A DNA stretch of 64,000 nucleotides. Source: Actinomycetospora callitridis. Its GTDB lineage: Bacteria; Actinomycetota; Actinomycetes; Mycobacteriales; Pseudonocardiaceae. The notes beneath the pieces are model-generated. The model did not search any database. It worked only from the letters and a program-made list of their open reading frames with translations, and was not told the origin of the DNA. This document shows, piece by piece, positions 23,536 through 31,477 of the stretch; the stretch's first letter is position 1, and every line of letters starts with the position of its first letter. The stretch covers positions 237,718 through 301,717 of the forward strand of contig NZ_JAQZAK010000007.1 of assembly GCF_028737265.1 (NCBI RefSeq), written 5' to 3'. The position numbers and the translations under genes are program-made.

Positions 23536-24236
23536 GGCCGACCTCCCGCGCTCGTCAGGTGGGCCCGGACCCACTCCTCGACCTCGACGACGTGGGTGGA
23601 GGCCGCGGTCCACGCGGCGAGCGAGTCGCGCTCGCGCAGGGCGCGCAGGATCGCCACGTGCTGGTCGTGGGTCCAGCTCAGGACGTCGTGCTCGACGATC
23701 GCCCGCCAGATCCGGACGCGGGCCGTGCGGCCCGCGACGGCGGCGGTCAGCGAGGCGAGCGTCGCGTTGCCGGCCGCCGCGGCGATCGCGGCGTGGAACT
23801 CCAGGTCCTCGGCGACCAGGCGCTCGGGCTCGGTGAGCCCGCGCATCCGCTCGAGCCGTTCCTGGAGGTCCTGCAGGGCCGCCTCGTCGATGCGGGTCGC
23901 GGCCAGGGCGGTGGCGCCGGGCTCGAGCACGCGGCGGCACTCGAAGAGCTCGGCGACCCCCTGCTCGCCGACCAGCTCGAGGAACGAGCCGGTGGCGCGC
24001 ACCAGCCGGTCGGGGCGCAGGTCGGTGACGAAGGTGCCGTCCCCGCGGCGCACCTCGAGCACCCCGGCCCCGGCGAGCGCGCGCACCGCCTCGCGCAGCG
24101 ACAGGCGCGACACGTCGAGGTCGGCGGCCAGGTCCGTCTCCGGCGGCAGGCGCTCCCCCGCCGAGAACTCCCCGTTCTCGACGCGGGCGACCAGCGCGCC
24201 GATCACCCGGTCGACGACGCTGTCAGCTCGCGTCAC
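23532..24236 (-). CDS. GntR-family regulator (FadR/FCD type) of the fucose/sugar-acid operon
   Basis: 234 residues. Helix-turn-helix LPPETDLAADLDVSRLSLRE and an FCD domain (EDLEFHAAIAAAAGNATLAS; HDQHVAILRALRERDSLAAW). GTG 24236 overlaps the fuconate dehydratase stop by 14 bp and the stop overlaps the next start by 4, so it is embedded in the operon. It likely senses a sugar acid or its keto-deoxy product and binds the perfect palindrome at 25616-25630 between fucP and the dehydratase gene. Confidence 0.9.
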   Translation of the reverse strand: MTRADSVVDRVIGALVARVENGEFSAGERLPPETDLAADLDVSRLSLREAVRALAGAGVLEVRRGDGTFVTDLRPDRLVRATGSFLELVGEQGVAELFECRRVLEPGATALAATRIDEAALQDLQERLERMRGLTEPERLVAEDLEFHAAIAAAAGNATLASLTAAVAGRTARVRIWRAIVEHDVLSWTHDQHVAILRALRERDSLAAWTAASTHVVEVEEWVRAHLTSAGGRP

Positions 24237-25536
24237 GGGCCCGGTCCGTCCACGCCGAGCCGTGCGGGAACGCGTACGCGGCCCGGGACGCCGCGAGGAT
24301 CTCCGCGCTGTAGCCGGGCCGGGTCGGTGGCAGGTAGGACGTGCCGCGCATCCGGACCGGGTCGGCGAAGTGCTCGTGCAGGTGGTCGACATACTCGATC
24401 ATCCGATCCTGACGGGTGCCGCTGACGGCGACGTAGTCGAACATCGACAGGTGCTGCACCAGCTCGCACAGCCCGACACCGCCGGCGTGGGGGCAGACGG
24501 GGACGTCGTGGGCGGCGGCGAGCAGCAGGACCGCGACGGCGTCGTCGACGCCGCCGGGGCGCGCGGCGTCGAGCTGGCAGACCCCCATGGCGCCGGCGGC
24601 CAGGAACTGCTTGAACATCACCGCGTTGTGCGCGTGCTCGCCGGTGGCCACGCGGACGGGGGCGATGGCCCGCGCGATCGCGGCGTGCGCGAGGACGTCG
24701 TCGGGGCTGGTCGGCTCCTCGAACCACCAGATGTCGTAGGGCTTCAGGGCTTCCGTCCAGCGCACCGCGTCCGCGGCCCCGAGCGTCTGGTTGGCGTCGA
24801 TCATCAGGCGGCGCCCGGGTCCGATCACCTCCCGGGCGAGCGCGCAGCGGCGCACGTCGTCGGCGAGGTCCCCGCCGACCTTCAGCTTGATCGCGTCCCA
24901 GCCGGCGGCGACGGCCTCCCGGCACAGGCGCACCAGCTTGTCGTCGTCGTAGCCCAGCCAGCCCGCGCTGGTCGTGTAGGCCGGGTAGCCCTCCTCGTGC
25001 AGCCGGGCCTCGCGCTCCACGCGCCCGGGGAGCCGCTCCTCGAGCATCGCGAGCGCGGCCTCGGGGGTCAGCGTGTCGCGCAGGTAGCGCCAGTCGACGA
25101 GGTCGACCAGCTGCTGCGGGGTCATGTCCGCGAGCACCTTCCACACCGGCTTCCCGACGGCCTTGCCGATGAGGTCCCAGGCGGCGTTGACGACCGCGGC
25201 GAGCCCGAGCTGGATCGTCCCCTTGCTCGGACCGAGCCAGCGCAGCTGGCTGTCGGCCTGCAGGTACCGGGAGAAGCCGCCCGGGTCGGCCACCAGCTCG
25301 GCGATCGACCAGCCCCGCGCCCGCCGGCCGATCGCCTCCGCCGCCGCGAGCGCGAGCTCGTTGCCCCGTCCGATCGTGAACGTGAAGCCGTGGCCCTCCA
25401 GGCCCGCGTCGGTGTGCAGGACGACGTAGGCGGCCGAGTAGTCCGGCGCCTCGTTCATGGCATCCGACCCGTCGAGTGCGCGTGACGTCGGGAAGCGGAG
25501 ATCGACGGTCTCCACGTCGACGATGACCCCGTGCAT
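24223..25536 (-). CDS. fucD: L-fuconate dehydratase (enolase superfamily)
   Basis: 437 residues. Strong match by eye to Xanthomonas/human L-fuconate dehydratase: FPTSRALDGSDAMNEAPDYS near residue 15, DSQLRWLGPSKG at 95-106, AYTTSAGWLGY at 186-196. Catalytic residues are in place: KLK with Lys217/Lys219, metal ligands Asp247, Glu273 and Glu300, and general acid/base His350 in PHAGG. It removes water from L-fuconate to give 2-keto-3-deoxy-L-fuconate in the non-phosphorylated fucose route. ATG 25536 has GAGGAG 6 nt upstream. It follows the FucP gene by 92 bp and overlaps gntR. Confidence 0.94.
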   Translation of the reverse strand: MHGVIVDVETVDLRFPTSRALDGSDAMNEAPDYSAAYVVLHTDAGLEGHGFTFTIGRGNELALAAAEAIGRRARGWSIAELVADPGGFSRYLQADSQLRWLGPSKGTIQLGLAAVVNAAWDLIGKAVGKPVWKVLADMTPQQLVDLVDWRYLRDTLTPEAALAMLEERLPGRVEREARLHEEGYPAYTTSAGWLGYDDDKLVRLCREAVAAGWDAIKLKVGGDLADDVRRCALAREVIGPGRRLMIDANQTLGAADAVRWTEALKPYDIWWFEEPTSPDDVLAHAAIARAIAPVRVATGEHAHNAVMFKQFLAAGAMGVCQLDAARPGGVDDAVAVLLLAAAHDVPVCPHAGGVGLCELVQHLSMFDYVAVSGTRQDRMIEYVDHLHEHFADPVRMRGTSYLPPTRPGYSAEILAASRAAYAFPHGSAWTDRARDAS

Positions 25537-25615
25537 GGCCCGCTCCTCAGACCTCTCGACCACTCCGGGCGCAGTGCCGCCAGAAGATGTGCGAGTTCCT
25601 CACGGTGCCAGGCGC

Positions 25616-25630
25616 AGACATCAGATGTCT
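25616..25630. promoter_or_regulatory. Perfect palindrome, candidate GntR operator
   Basis: AGACATCAGATGTCT: two 7-bp arms around a central A. It overlaps the stop codon of fucP (25629-25631) and lies 80 bp before the fuconate dehydratase start, where a promoter internal to the operon could be controlled. Such FadR-like sites of 13-17 bp are usual for FCD GntR proteins. Confidence 0.6.
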
Positions 25631-26990
25631 AGCGCTCGCGGTCGCCCTCCCCCGAGGCCGCCATCTCCGGACTCGACGGCTCGTCGGCGACGTGGTGGCG
25701 CAGGTTGCTGCGGAAGTAGAGCAGGATCCCGACGAAGCAGAGCGCCGAGACGACGAAGGACACCTGGAGCGAGCCGAGCACGTCGGACACCGCACCCTGC
25801 ACCACCGGGATCACCGCTCCGCCGACGATGGCCATCACCAGGATCGCGCCGGCGGTCTCCTGGTAGCGCTTGTCCTCGATGGTGTCCAACGTCTGCCCGA
25901 AGATCGTCGGCCAGCACGGGCCCATCACGAGGTTGGAGGCGATGACGAACCAGATGGCGGACGAGGCCGGACCGAACGCGGCCAGCGTCAGCAGCACCGC
26001 GCCGATCGCGCAGTAGACCACCAGCACACGGGCCGCCGAGTACCGCGCGATGAGCCCGTTGGCCACGAACTTGCCGACCAGGAAACAGGTGAACCCGGCG
26101 ATCATGTAGTTGGTCGCCTCGCGCTCGTTCATGCCGGGGTACAGCTCCAGCGCCACCCGGATCGTGAACGACCACACCGCCGTCTGCAGACCGACGTAGA
26201 GGAACTGCGCGACGATGCCCTTGCGGTACTGCGCGGTGCGGACGAGCACCCGCAACGTCTCGGTCAGCCCGGCCTTCTGCTGTGCCGGCTCGTCCGCCGG
26301 TTTGCCCCGGGGGAACTCGGTGACCACGAAGAGCACCAGCAGGCAGACGAGCACGATCAGGATGTACTTGTAGGGCAGCAGGGTGTTCTGCAGCAGGGCC
26401 TCGGCGAGGGCGCGCTCGGCCTCCGGCGTCGGTGCCGCGTCCAGCTGCGCCTCGATCGAGTCGCCGGTACCGAAGATCAGGTACTTGCCGAGGATCACGC
26501 CCAGCAGGTTGCCGATCGGGGTGAAGGTCTGCGAGATGTTCAGCCGCAGCGTCGACGTCCTGCGCGGACCGAGCATCGACGAATAGGTGTTCGCGCTGGT
26601 CTCGAGGAAGCTCAGACCGATCGCGACGGCGAAGATGCTGAACAGGAACATCGCGTAGGTCGCGAGCGTGCTGGCCGGGAAGAACAGCCCGCAGCCGACG
26701 ATGTAGACCGACAGGCCGATCAGGACGCCGACCTTGTACGACGTCCGGCGCACGATGCGCGACGCCGGGATCGCGATCAGGAAGTAGCCGCCGTAGAACG
26801 CCGACTGCACGAAGGCCGTCGCTGCGTCGGACAGGGTGAAGACGTGCTTGAACTGCGTGATCAGGATGTCGTTCAGCCCGGCCGCGGCGCCCCACATCGG
26901 GAACAGCAGCGACAACAGGACGAATTGGAAGATCGGTGTCCGGTCGAGGTATCCGGAGGCCAGCTGCCGTGCCGGATTCTTGATCAGCAT
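25629..26990 (-). CDS. fucP: L-fucose:H+ symporter family permease (MFS)
   Basis: 453 residues, 12 membrane segments. FucP-family landmarks: GYFLIAIPASRIVRRTSYKV, FLETSANTYSSMLGP followed by STLRLNISQTFTPIGNLLG, QFLYVGLQTAVWSFTIR, and VMAIVGGAVIPVVQGAVSD. It should bring L-fucose or a related sugar into the cell with a proton. ATG 26990 has GGTGA upstream; the frame is open further but without FucP homology. It heads the operon with fucD, gntR, the Fe-S dehydratase and the aldolase, all on the minus strand. Confidence 0.92.
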   Translation of the reverse strand: MLIKNPARQLASGYLDRTPIFQFVLLSLLFPMWGAAAGLNDILITQFKHVFTLSDAATAFVQSAFYGGYFLIAIPASRIVRRTSYKVGVLIGLSVYIVGCGLFFPASTLATYAMFLFSIFAVAIGLSFLETSANTYSSMLGPRRTSTLRLNISQTFTPIGNLLGVILGKYLIFGTGDSIEAQLDAAPTPEAERALAEALLQNTLLPYKYILIVLVCLLVLFVVTEFPRGKPADEPAQQKAGLTETLRVLVRTAQYRKGIVAQFLYVGLQTAVWSFTIRVALELYPGMNEREATNYMIAGFTCFLVGKFVANGLIARYSAARVLVVYCAIGAVLLTLAAFGPASSAIWFVIASNLVMGPCWPTIFGQTLDTIEDKRYQETAGAILVMAIVGGAVIPVVQGAVSDVLGSLQVSFVVSALCFVGILLYFRSNLRHHVADEPSSPEMAASGEGDRER

Positions 26991-27102
26991 CGAATCACCC
27001 CGTGCGCCGCCGCACCCCCGACGATCAGCAACGTAACCCGACGGTTCGGAGGGCGGCAATCCGCGGGCGGCCCCGGAGGCCCGACGGAGCACCTCGGCGC
27101 GC

Positions 27103-28659
27103 CTACCCCAGCGCCGGGACGATCGCCTCGATGAGGTGCGGGCCGGGCTCGCCCTGCGCCCACCGCAGGGCCGCGAGCAGGCCCTCGGTGGTCTCCACCC
27201 GCCGCGCCGGCACGCCGTACCCGCTCGCCAGCGACACGAAGTCCGGCGTCGGGTCGGCCAGCGTCAGCATCCGCCCCGCGCGCCCCGAGTGGGCCGCCTC
27301 CCCCGCCCCGGTACGGGCGAGCTCCACCCGCAGGATCGCGTACGCCGAGTTGTTGATCAGCACGGTCGTGACGTCGAGCTGCTCGCGGGCCTGGGTCCAC
27401 AGCGCCTGCAGCGTGTAGAGCGCGCTCCCGTCGGCCTGCACCGCGACGACCGGGCGGTCCGGGGCCGCGATCGCCGCCCCGAGCGCGGCGGGCGGGCCCT
27501 GCCCGATCGCTCCCCCGGTCAGCGCGAGCTGGGTGTGCGGGGCGGCCGTCTGCAGGGCCGGGGCGAGCACGGCGGCGGCGGTCAGCGACTCGTCGACCAC
27601 GATCGCGTCCTCCGGCAGCGTCGCGGCGACCGCGGCGCACAGCGACCGCACGTCGAGCGGGCCGGGCGCGGGCTCCGGCGCGTCCCGCGGTGCCGGGTCG
27701 GCCACGGCGTCCGGCGCCACCTCGGCGGCCAGCGCCTCCAGGGCCGCCGGCGCGTCGGACGCGGCGTCGGCCAGCCCGACCACCGTGCACCCCTCGGGCA
27801 CGAGATCCCCCGGGACCCCGGGGTAGCCGAAGAACGAGACCGGCGACCGCGCCCCGGCCAGCACCAGCGACGACGCCCCGTCGAGCTGCTCGAGCGCCTG
27901 CTCGGCGAAATAGGCCAGCTTGTCCGCCCGCGGGCGGCCGGCGCCGGTGTCCCAGCGCCGCGGGAACGTCTCCGTGAGCAGGCGGGCGCCGGTCGCGGCC
28001 TCGACCCGGCCCGCGGCGTCCATCGCCTCCGCGGTCAGCGCCGGACCACCGAGGAGGATCACCGCCCCGGGCTCGCGCACCGCCTTCGCGGCCGCCGCCA
28101 CCCGCGAGGGCGCGAGTGGGAACGGTGCCGCCACGGGCAGGGCGGGCGCGAGGGCGCCGCCCTCGGACCACGACACGTCCGCCGGCAGGACCAGGGTCGC
28201 GACCTGGCCGCCGCGCTCCGAGGTCGCCGCCACCGCGCGCACCGCGTCGTCGGCCACGTCCCGCACGTCGCCGCAGACGTGCACCCAGCCCGACACCGTC
28301 CGCGCCAGCGCTCTGATGTCCGACTCCAGCGGCGCGTCGTGGCGCACGTGACTGGTGGCGTGCGCGCCGACGACGCACAGCAGCGGGGTCCCGGCCCGGC
28401 GGGCGTTGTGCAGGTTCGCCATCCCGTTGCCCAGCCCCGGGCCCAGGTGCAGCAGCACCGCGGCGGGCCGGCCGGCGAGGCGGGCGTAGGCGTCCGCGGC
28501 GCCCGTCGCGACGCCCTCGAACAGGGTGAGCACGCCGCGCATCTCGGGGACGGAGTCCAGCGCCTGCACGAAGTGCATCTCGGAGGTGCCGGGGTTCATG
28601 AAGCACACGTCCACGCCGGCCTCGACCAACGAGCCGACCAGCGCCTCGGCCCCCCTCAT
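27103..28659 (-). CDS. ThDP-dependent enzyme, acetolactate-synthase/benzoylformate-decarboxylase-like
   Basis: 518 residues. Three-domain ThDP fold: GVDVCFMNPGTSEMHFVQAL at the start, the activating Glu in TLFEGVATGAADAYARLAG, LGPGLGNGMANLHNARRAG, and the cofactor motif from ADGSALYTLQAL to VLINNSAY, with ADGS in place of GDGS. It belongs to a large-subunit-like group with no assigned reaction; no regulatory small subunit is nearby. Likely decarboxylates a 2-oxo acid or joins two carbonyl compounds. ATG 28659 is the family-like start; no strong ribosome site. It diverges from a Baeyer-Villiger monooxygenase around a near-perfect 23-bp palindrome. Confidence 0.88.
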   Translation of the reverse strand: MRGAEALVGSLVEAGVDVCFMNPGTSEMHFVQALDSVPEMRGVLTLFEGVATGAADAYARLAGRPAAVLLHLGPGLGNGMANLHNARRAGTPLLCVVGAHATSHVRHDAPLESDIRALARTVSGWVHVCGDVRDVADDAVRAVAATSERGGQVATLVLPADVSWSEGGALAPALPVAAPFPLAPSRVAAAAKAVREPGAVILLGGPALTAEAMDAAGRVEAATGARLLTETFPRRWDTGAGRPRADKLAYFAEQALEQLDGASSLVLAGARSPVSFFGYPGVPGDLVPEGCTVVGLADAASDAPAALEALAAEVAPDAVADPAPRDAPEPAPGPLDVRSLCAAVAATLPEDAIVVDESLTAAAVLAPALQTAAPHTQLALTGGAIGQGPPAALGAAIAAPDRPVVAVQADGSALYTLQALWTQAREQLDVTTVLINNSAYAILRVELARTGAGEAAHSGRAGRMLTLADPTPDFVSLASGYGVPARRVETTEGLLAALRWAQGEPGPHLIEAIVPALG

Positions 28660-28691
28660 GCGTCGGGCCCGGGCAGCGGAGCGGGCGGGGA

Positions 28692-28714
28692 GCACCACGA
28701 CGTCGTCATGGTGC
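28692..28714. promoter_or_regulatory. Near-perfect 23-bp palindrome, candidate operator
   Basis: Outer arms GCACCA and TGGTGC flank an inner ACGACGTCGT; 10 of 11 base pairs match around a central T. It lies 33 bp before the ThDP enzyme start and 184 bp before the monooxygenase start. No regulator gene is adjacent, so the binding protein is unknown. Confidence 0.6.
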
Positions 28715-28897
28715 CCACTCCACACGGTGCGCCCCCGCCGGTGCCAGCCGGGATCGGCGCTCGGCCGTCCGGCGGTGGAGGAACGGAGCGTGTGCGTTCA
28801 GAATCGGAGGGTGAGGCGCACCACACCGGCCATCGGGGGCCGGGGCCGCGGAGCACCTGGCCGCGGACCGGTGGACGCCGCGACGAGGAGGACGCCG

Positions 28898-30544
28898 ATG
28901 TCCGAGACCGTGTCCACCGATCTCCGTGAGCTCGATGCCCTGGTGGTGGGAGCCGGGTTCTCCGGTCTCTACATGCTCCACCGCCTGCGGAACACCCTCG
29001 GCATGTCGGCGCTCGTGCTCGAGGCCGCCGACGACGTCGGGGGCACCTGGTACTGGAACCGCTACCCGGGCGCACGGTGCGACTCGGAGAGCTACTTCTA
29101 CAGCTTCTCCGACCGGCTCTCCGAGGACCTCCTCGAGGAGTGGACGTGGAGCGAGCGCTTCGCGGGCCAGCCGGAGATCCTGCGCTACCTGCAGACCGTC
29201 GCCGACCGCTTCGACCTGCGCCGCGACATCCGCTTCCGGACCACGGTCACGGCGGCGACCTGGGACGACGACGCCGGGCGCTGGCTGGTCGACACCCGGG
29301 ACGGCGAGCGCTTCACGGCCCGCTTCCTCGTCACCGCCGTGGGCTGCCTGTCCACGACGAACCTGCCCGAGTTCCCGGGCCGCGACAGCTTCACGGGCGA
29401 CTGGTTCCACACCGGCCTGTGGCCGCACGAGGGCGTGGACTTCACCGGCAAGCGCGTCGCGGTCATCGGCACCGGGGCCACCGGCGTGCAGCTGATCCCC
29501 GAGGTCGCGCAGGAGGCCGCGCACGTCACCGTCTTCCAGCGCACGCCCAACTACGACATCGCCGCCGGCAACCACCCGGTGACCCCCGAGTTCGACCGTG
29601 GGATCAAGGACGACTACCCGCAGATCTGGGCGCGGACCCGCGAGACGGCGTTCGGCTTCCCCTACGACGTCGCGGACCGCACGGCGCTGTCGGTGCCGGA
29701 GGACGAGCGCCAGGAGATCTTCGAGGAGGCGTGGGCGAAGGGCGGCTTCCGTCTCGGCACCACGTTCAACGACCTGCTCCTCGACGAGGACGCCAACGAG
29801 ACGGCCGCCGAGTTCCTCCGCAACAAGATCCGGGAGCGGGTGGACGACCCGGAGATCGCCGAGATGCTCGCGCCGAAGGACCACCCGTTCTTCACGAAGC
29901 GACCGCCCCTCGAGAACGGCTACTACGAGACCTACAACCGGGACAACGTGACGCTGGTCGACGTCAACAGGTCGCCGATCGAGGCGATCACGCCCGCCGG
30001 TGTGCGCACGACGGACGGCGAGTACGAGGTCGACAGCATCGTCTACGCCACCGGGTTCGACGCCATGACCGGCACACTGTTCAAACTCGGCATCACGGGA
30101 CGGGACGGACTGACGCTCGCCGAGAAGTGGGCCGAGGGCCCGCGCAGCTACCTCGGCATCGCCACCCACGGGTTCCCGAACCTGTTCATGATCACCGGAC
30201 CGCAGAGCCCGTCGGTACTGAGCAACATGCCGGTCTCGATCGAGCAGCACGTCGACTGGGTCGCAGACTGCCTCCGCCACCTCCGCGAGCAGGGTGTCGC
30301 GCGGATCGAGCCGACCCGCGAGGCCGAGGACGGCTGGGTCGCCCACCACGACGAGGTCACCGCGATGACGCTGCTGCCCCGGGCGAACTCCTGGTGGGTC
30401 GGGGCCAACATCCCCGGCAAGCACCGCAGCCTCTATCCGTACGTCGGCGGGGTGGGGACGTACCGCGGCATCTGCGACGACGTCGCCGCGAAGGGCTACG
30501 AGGGGTTCGCGCTGAGCCGGACCGGCGCGGCGGCGCCGGCCTGA
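28898..30544 (+). CDS. Baeyer-Villiger monooxygenase (FAD/NADPH, cyclohexanone-monooxygenase-like)
   Basis: 548 residues. FAD site VVGAGFSGLYMLHRLR at 17, GGTWYWNRYPGARCDSESY, the Baeyer-Villiger fingerprint FxGxxxHxxxWP at 165-176 (FTGDWFHTGLWP), NADPH site VIGTGATGVQLIPEVA, and YATGFDAMTG near the end. It should insert oxygen next to a ketone, giving an ester or lactone. ATG 28898 has GAGGAGGA 5 nt upstream. It ends at a strong hairpin shared with the convergent SDR gene; the SDR could supply the ketone from an alcohol, but that is inference. Confidence 0.95.
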   Translation: MSETVSTDLRELDALVVGAGFSGLYMLHRLRNTLGMSALVLEAADDVGGTWYWNRYPGARCDSESYFYSFSDRLSEDLLEEWTWSERFAGQPEILRYLQTVADRFDLRRDIRFRTTVTAATWDDDAGRWLVDTRDGERFTARFLVTAVGCLSTTNLPEFPGRDSFTGDWFHTGLWPHEGVDFTGKRVAVIGTGATGVQLIPEVAQEAAHVTVFQRTPNYDIAAGNHPVTPEFDRGIKDDYPQIWARTRETAFGFPYDVADRTALSVPEDERQEIFEEAWAKGGFRLGTTFNDLLLDEDANETAAEFLRNKIRERVDDPEIAEMLAPKDHPFFTKRPPLENGYYETYNRDNVTLVDVNRSPIEAITPAGVRTTDGEYEVDSIVYATGFDAMTGTLFKLGITGRDGLTLAEKWAEGPRSYLGIATHGFPNLFMITGPQSPSVLSNMPVSIEQHVDWVADCLRHLREQGVARIEPTREAEDGWVAHHDEVTAMTLLPRANSWWVGANIPGKHRSLYPYVGGVGTYRGICDDVAAKGYEGFALSRTGAAAPA

Positions 30545-30559
30545 GCGGTGGTGTCGGGG

Positions 30560-30585
30560 CCGGCCGCGGCTACCGCTGCGGCCGG
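30560..30585. terminator. Bidirectional hairpin between BVMO and SDR genes
   Basis: 11-bp stem CCGGCCGCGGC / GCTGCGGCCGG (one G-T pair) with a TACC loop. It includes the SDR stop codon (30570-30572) and begins 15 bp after the monooxygenase stop. Confidence 0.7.
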
Positions 30586-31370
30586 GCCATCGCCCCCTGG
30601 CGGGCGGCCTTCTCGGGCTCGGACATCGAGCGGTGGTCGACGACCTGCTGCTTCGTGGCCTCGTCGCCGCCGACGACGTGGTCGTCGCCGGCGAACAGGG
30701 CCTCGATGCCATGACGGGCGACCTCGGTCCGGTCGTTCTTCCAGCTGTTGTCGCCGAAGACGGTGTCCCCCATGCCGGCGTTGGCGTGGAACTCGGAGTC
30801 GGTGGCGCCGGGCAGCAGCGCGGTGACGGTGATGCCGTCCTCGCGCAGCTCCTCGCGGATCGATTCGGCGAAGGAGAACCCGAAGGCCTTGGTGGGCCCG
30901 TAGACCGGCTCGTAGGGCGTGGGGGTGGTCGCCGACACCGAGGAGACGACCAGGATGCGCCGATCGCCCTGGTCGGGGCCCTGGTCGAGCATCGCGCGGA
31001 CCACGCGCTTGGCCATGTGGACCGTGCCCGCGCAGTTGATGGCGATCATGCGGAGCTCGTCGTCGAGGTCGGTGTCGGCGAAGGCGCCGCCGACACCGAT
31101 CCCGACGTTGAGGCAGGCGACGTTGATCGGGCGCCCGAGGTCGGCGACGAACCGCCAGAACGCCTCGACCCCGTCGAAGGTGGCGGCGTCGGCGCGGAAC
31201 GGATAGGCCTCGACACCCAGCTCCTCGAGCTCCTTCGCGGCGTCGTGGACGCGCTCGCTCTGCCCGGAGATCGCGACGTCGTGGCCACGCTCGGCGAGGC
31301 GGGCGGCCAGCTGGAAGCCGATCCCCGACGAGCCACCGGTGACGAGGGCGAGGGGGCGGTTGGCAGTCAT
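30570..31370 (-). CDS. Short-chain dehydrogenase/reductase
   Basis: 266 residues. Classical SDR: TGGSSGIG nucleotide-binding motif near residue 11, NVGIGVGG in place of NNAG, catalytic Ser in VVSSVSA, and YGPTK (Tyr/Lys pair). The C-terminal about 40 residues (FAGDDHVVGGDEATKQQVVD) are hydrophilic. Substrate unknown; it converges on the Baeyer-Villiger monooxygenase gene. ATG 31370 is the family start. A 107-bp gap separates it from the divergent DUF222-HNH gene. Confidence 0.92.
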   Translation of the reverse strand: MTANRPLALVTGGSSGIGFQLAARLAERGHDVAISGQSERVHDAAKELEELGVEAYPFRADAATFDGVEAFWRFVADLGRPINVACLNVGIGVGGAFADTDLDDELRMIAINCAGTVHMAKRVVRAMLDQGPDQGDRRILVVSSVSATTPTPYEPVYGPTKAFGFSFAESIREELREDGITVTALLPGATDSEFHANAGMGDTVFGDNSWKNDRTEVARHGIEALFAGDDHVVGGDEATKQQVVDHRSMSEPEKAARQGAMARPQR

Positions 31371-31464
31371 GGCGCGGGGGTGCCCGGCCGCATCCGTCGC
31401 GATCCCCGCGAAGGAGGTCGTCGCGGGTGTTGCCGTTCGGGCCTTCGTCGTCGGGGGTCGACTC

Positions 31465-31470
31465 TAGGAT
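31465..31470 (+). promoter_or_regulatory. -10 hexamer for a leaderless DUF222-HNH message
   Basis: TAGGAT lies exactly 7 nt before the ATG at 31478, so transcription would start at or next to the A of the start codon. No ribosome site is present, which fits leaderless translation, common in actinomycetes. No clear -35 is seen. Confidence 0.5.
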
Positions 31471-31477
31471 CGAACCT

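Noticed and set aside
21832..25485. 1217-codon plus-strand frame
   Set aside because: Antisense to three well-recognised genes of the fucose operon.
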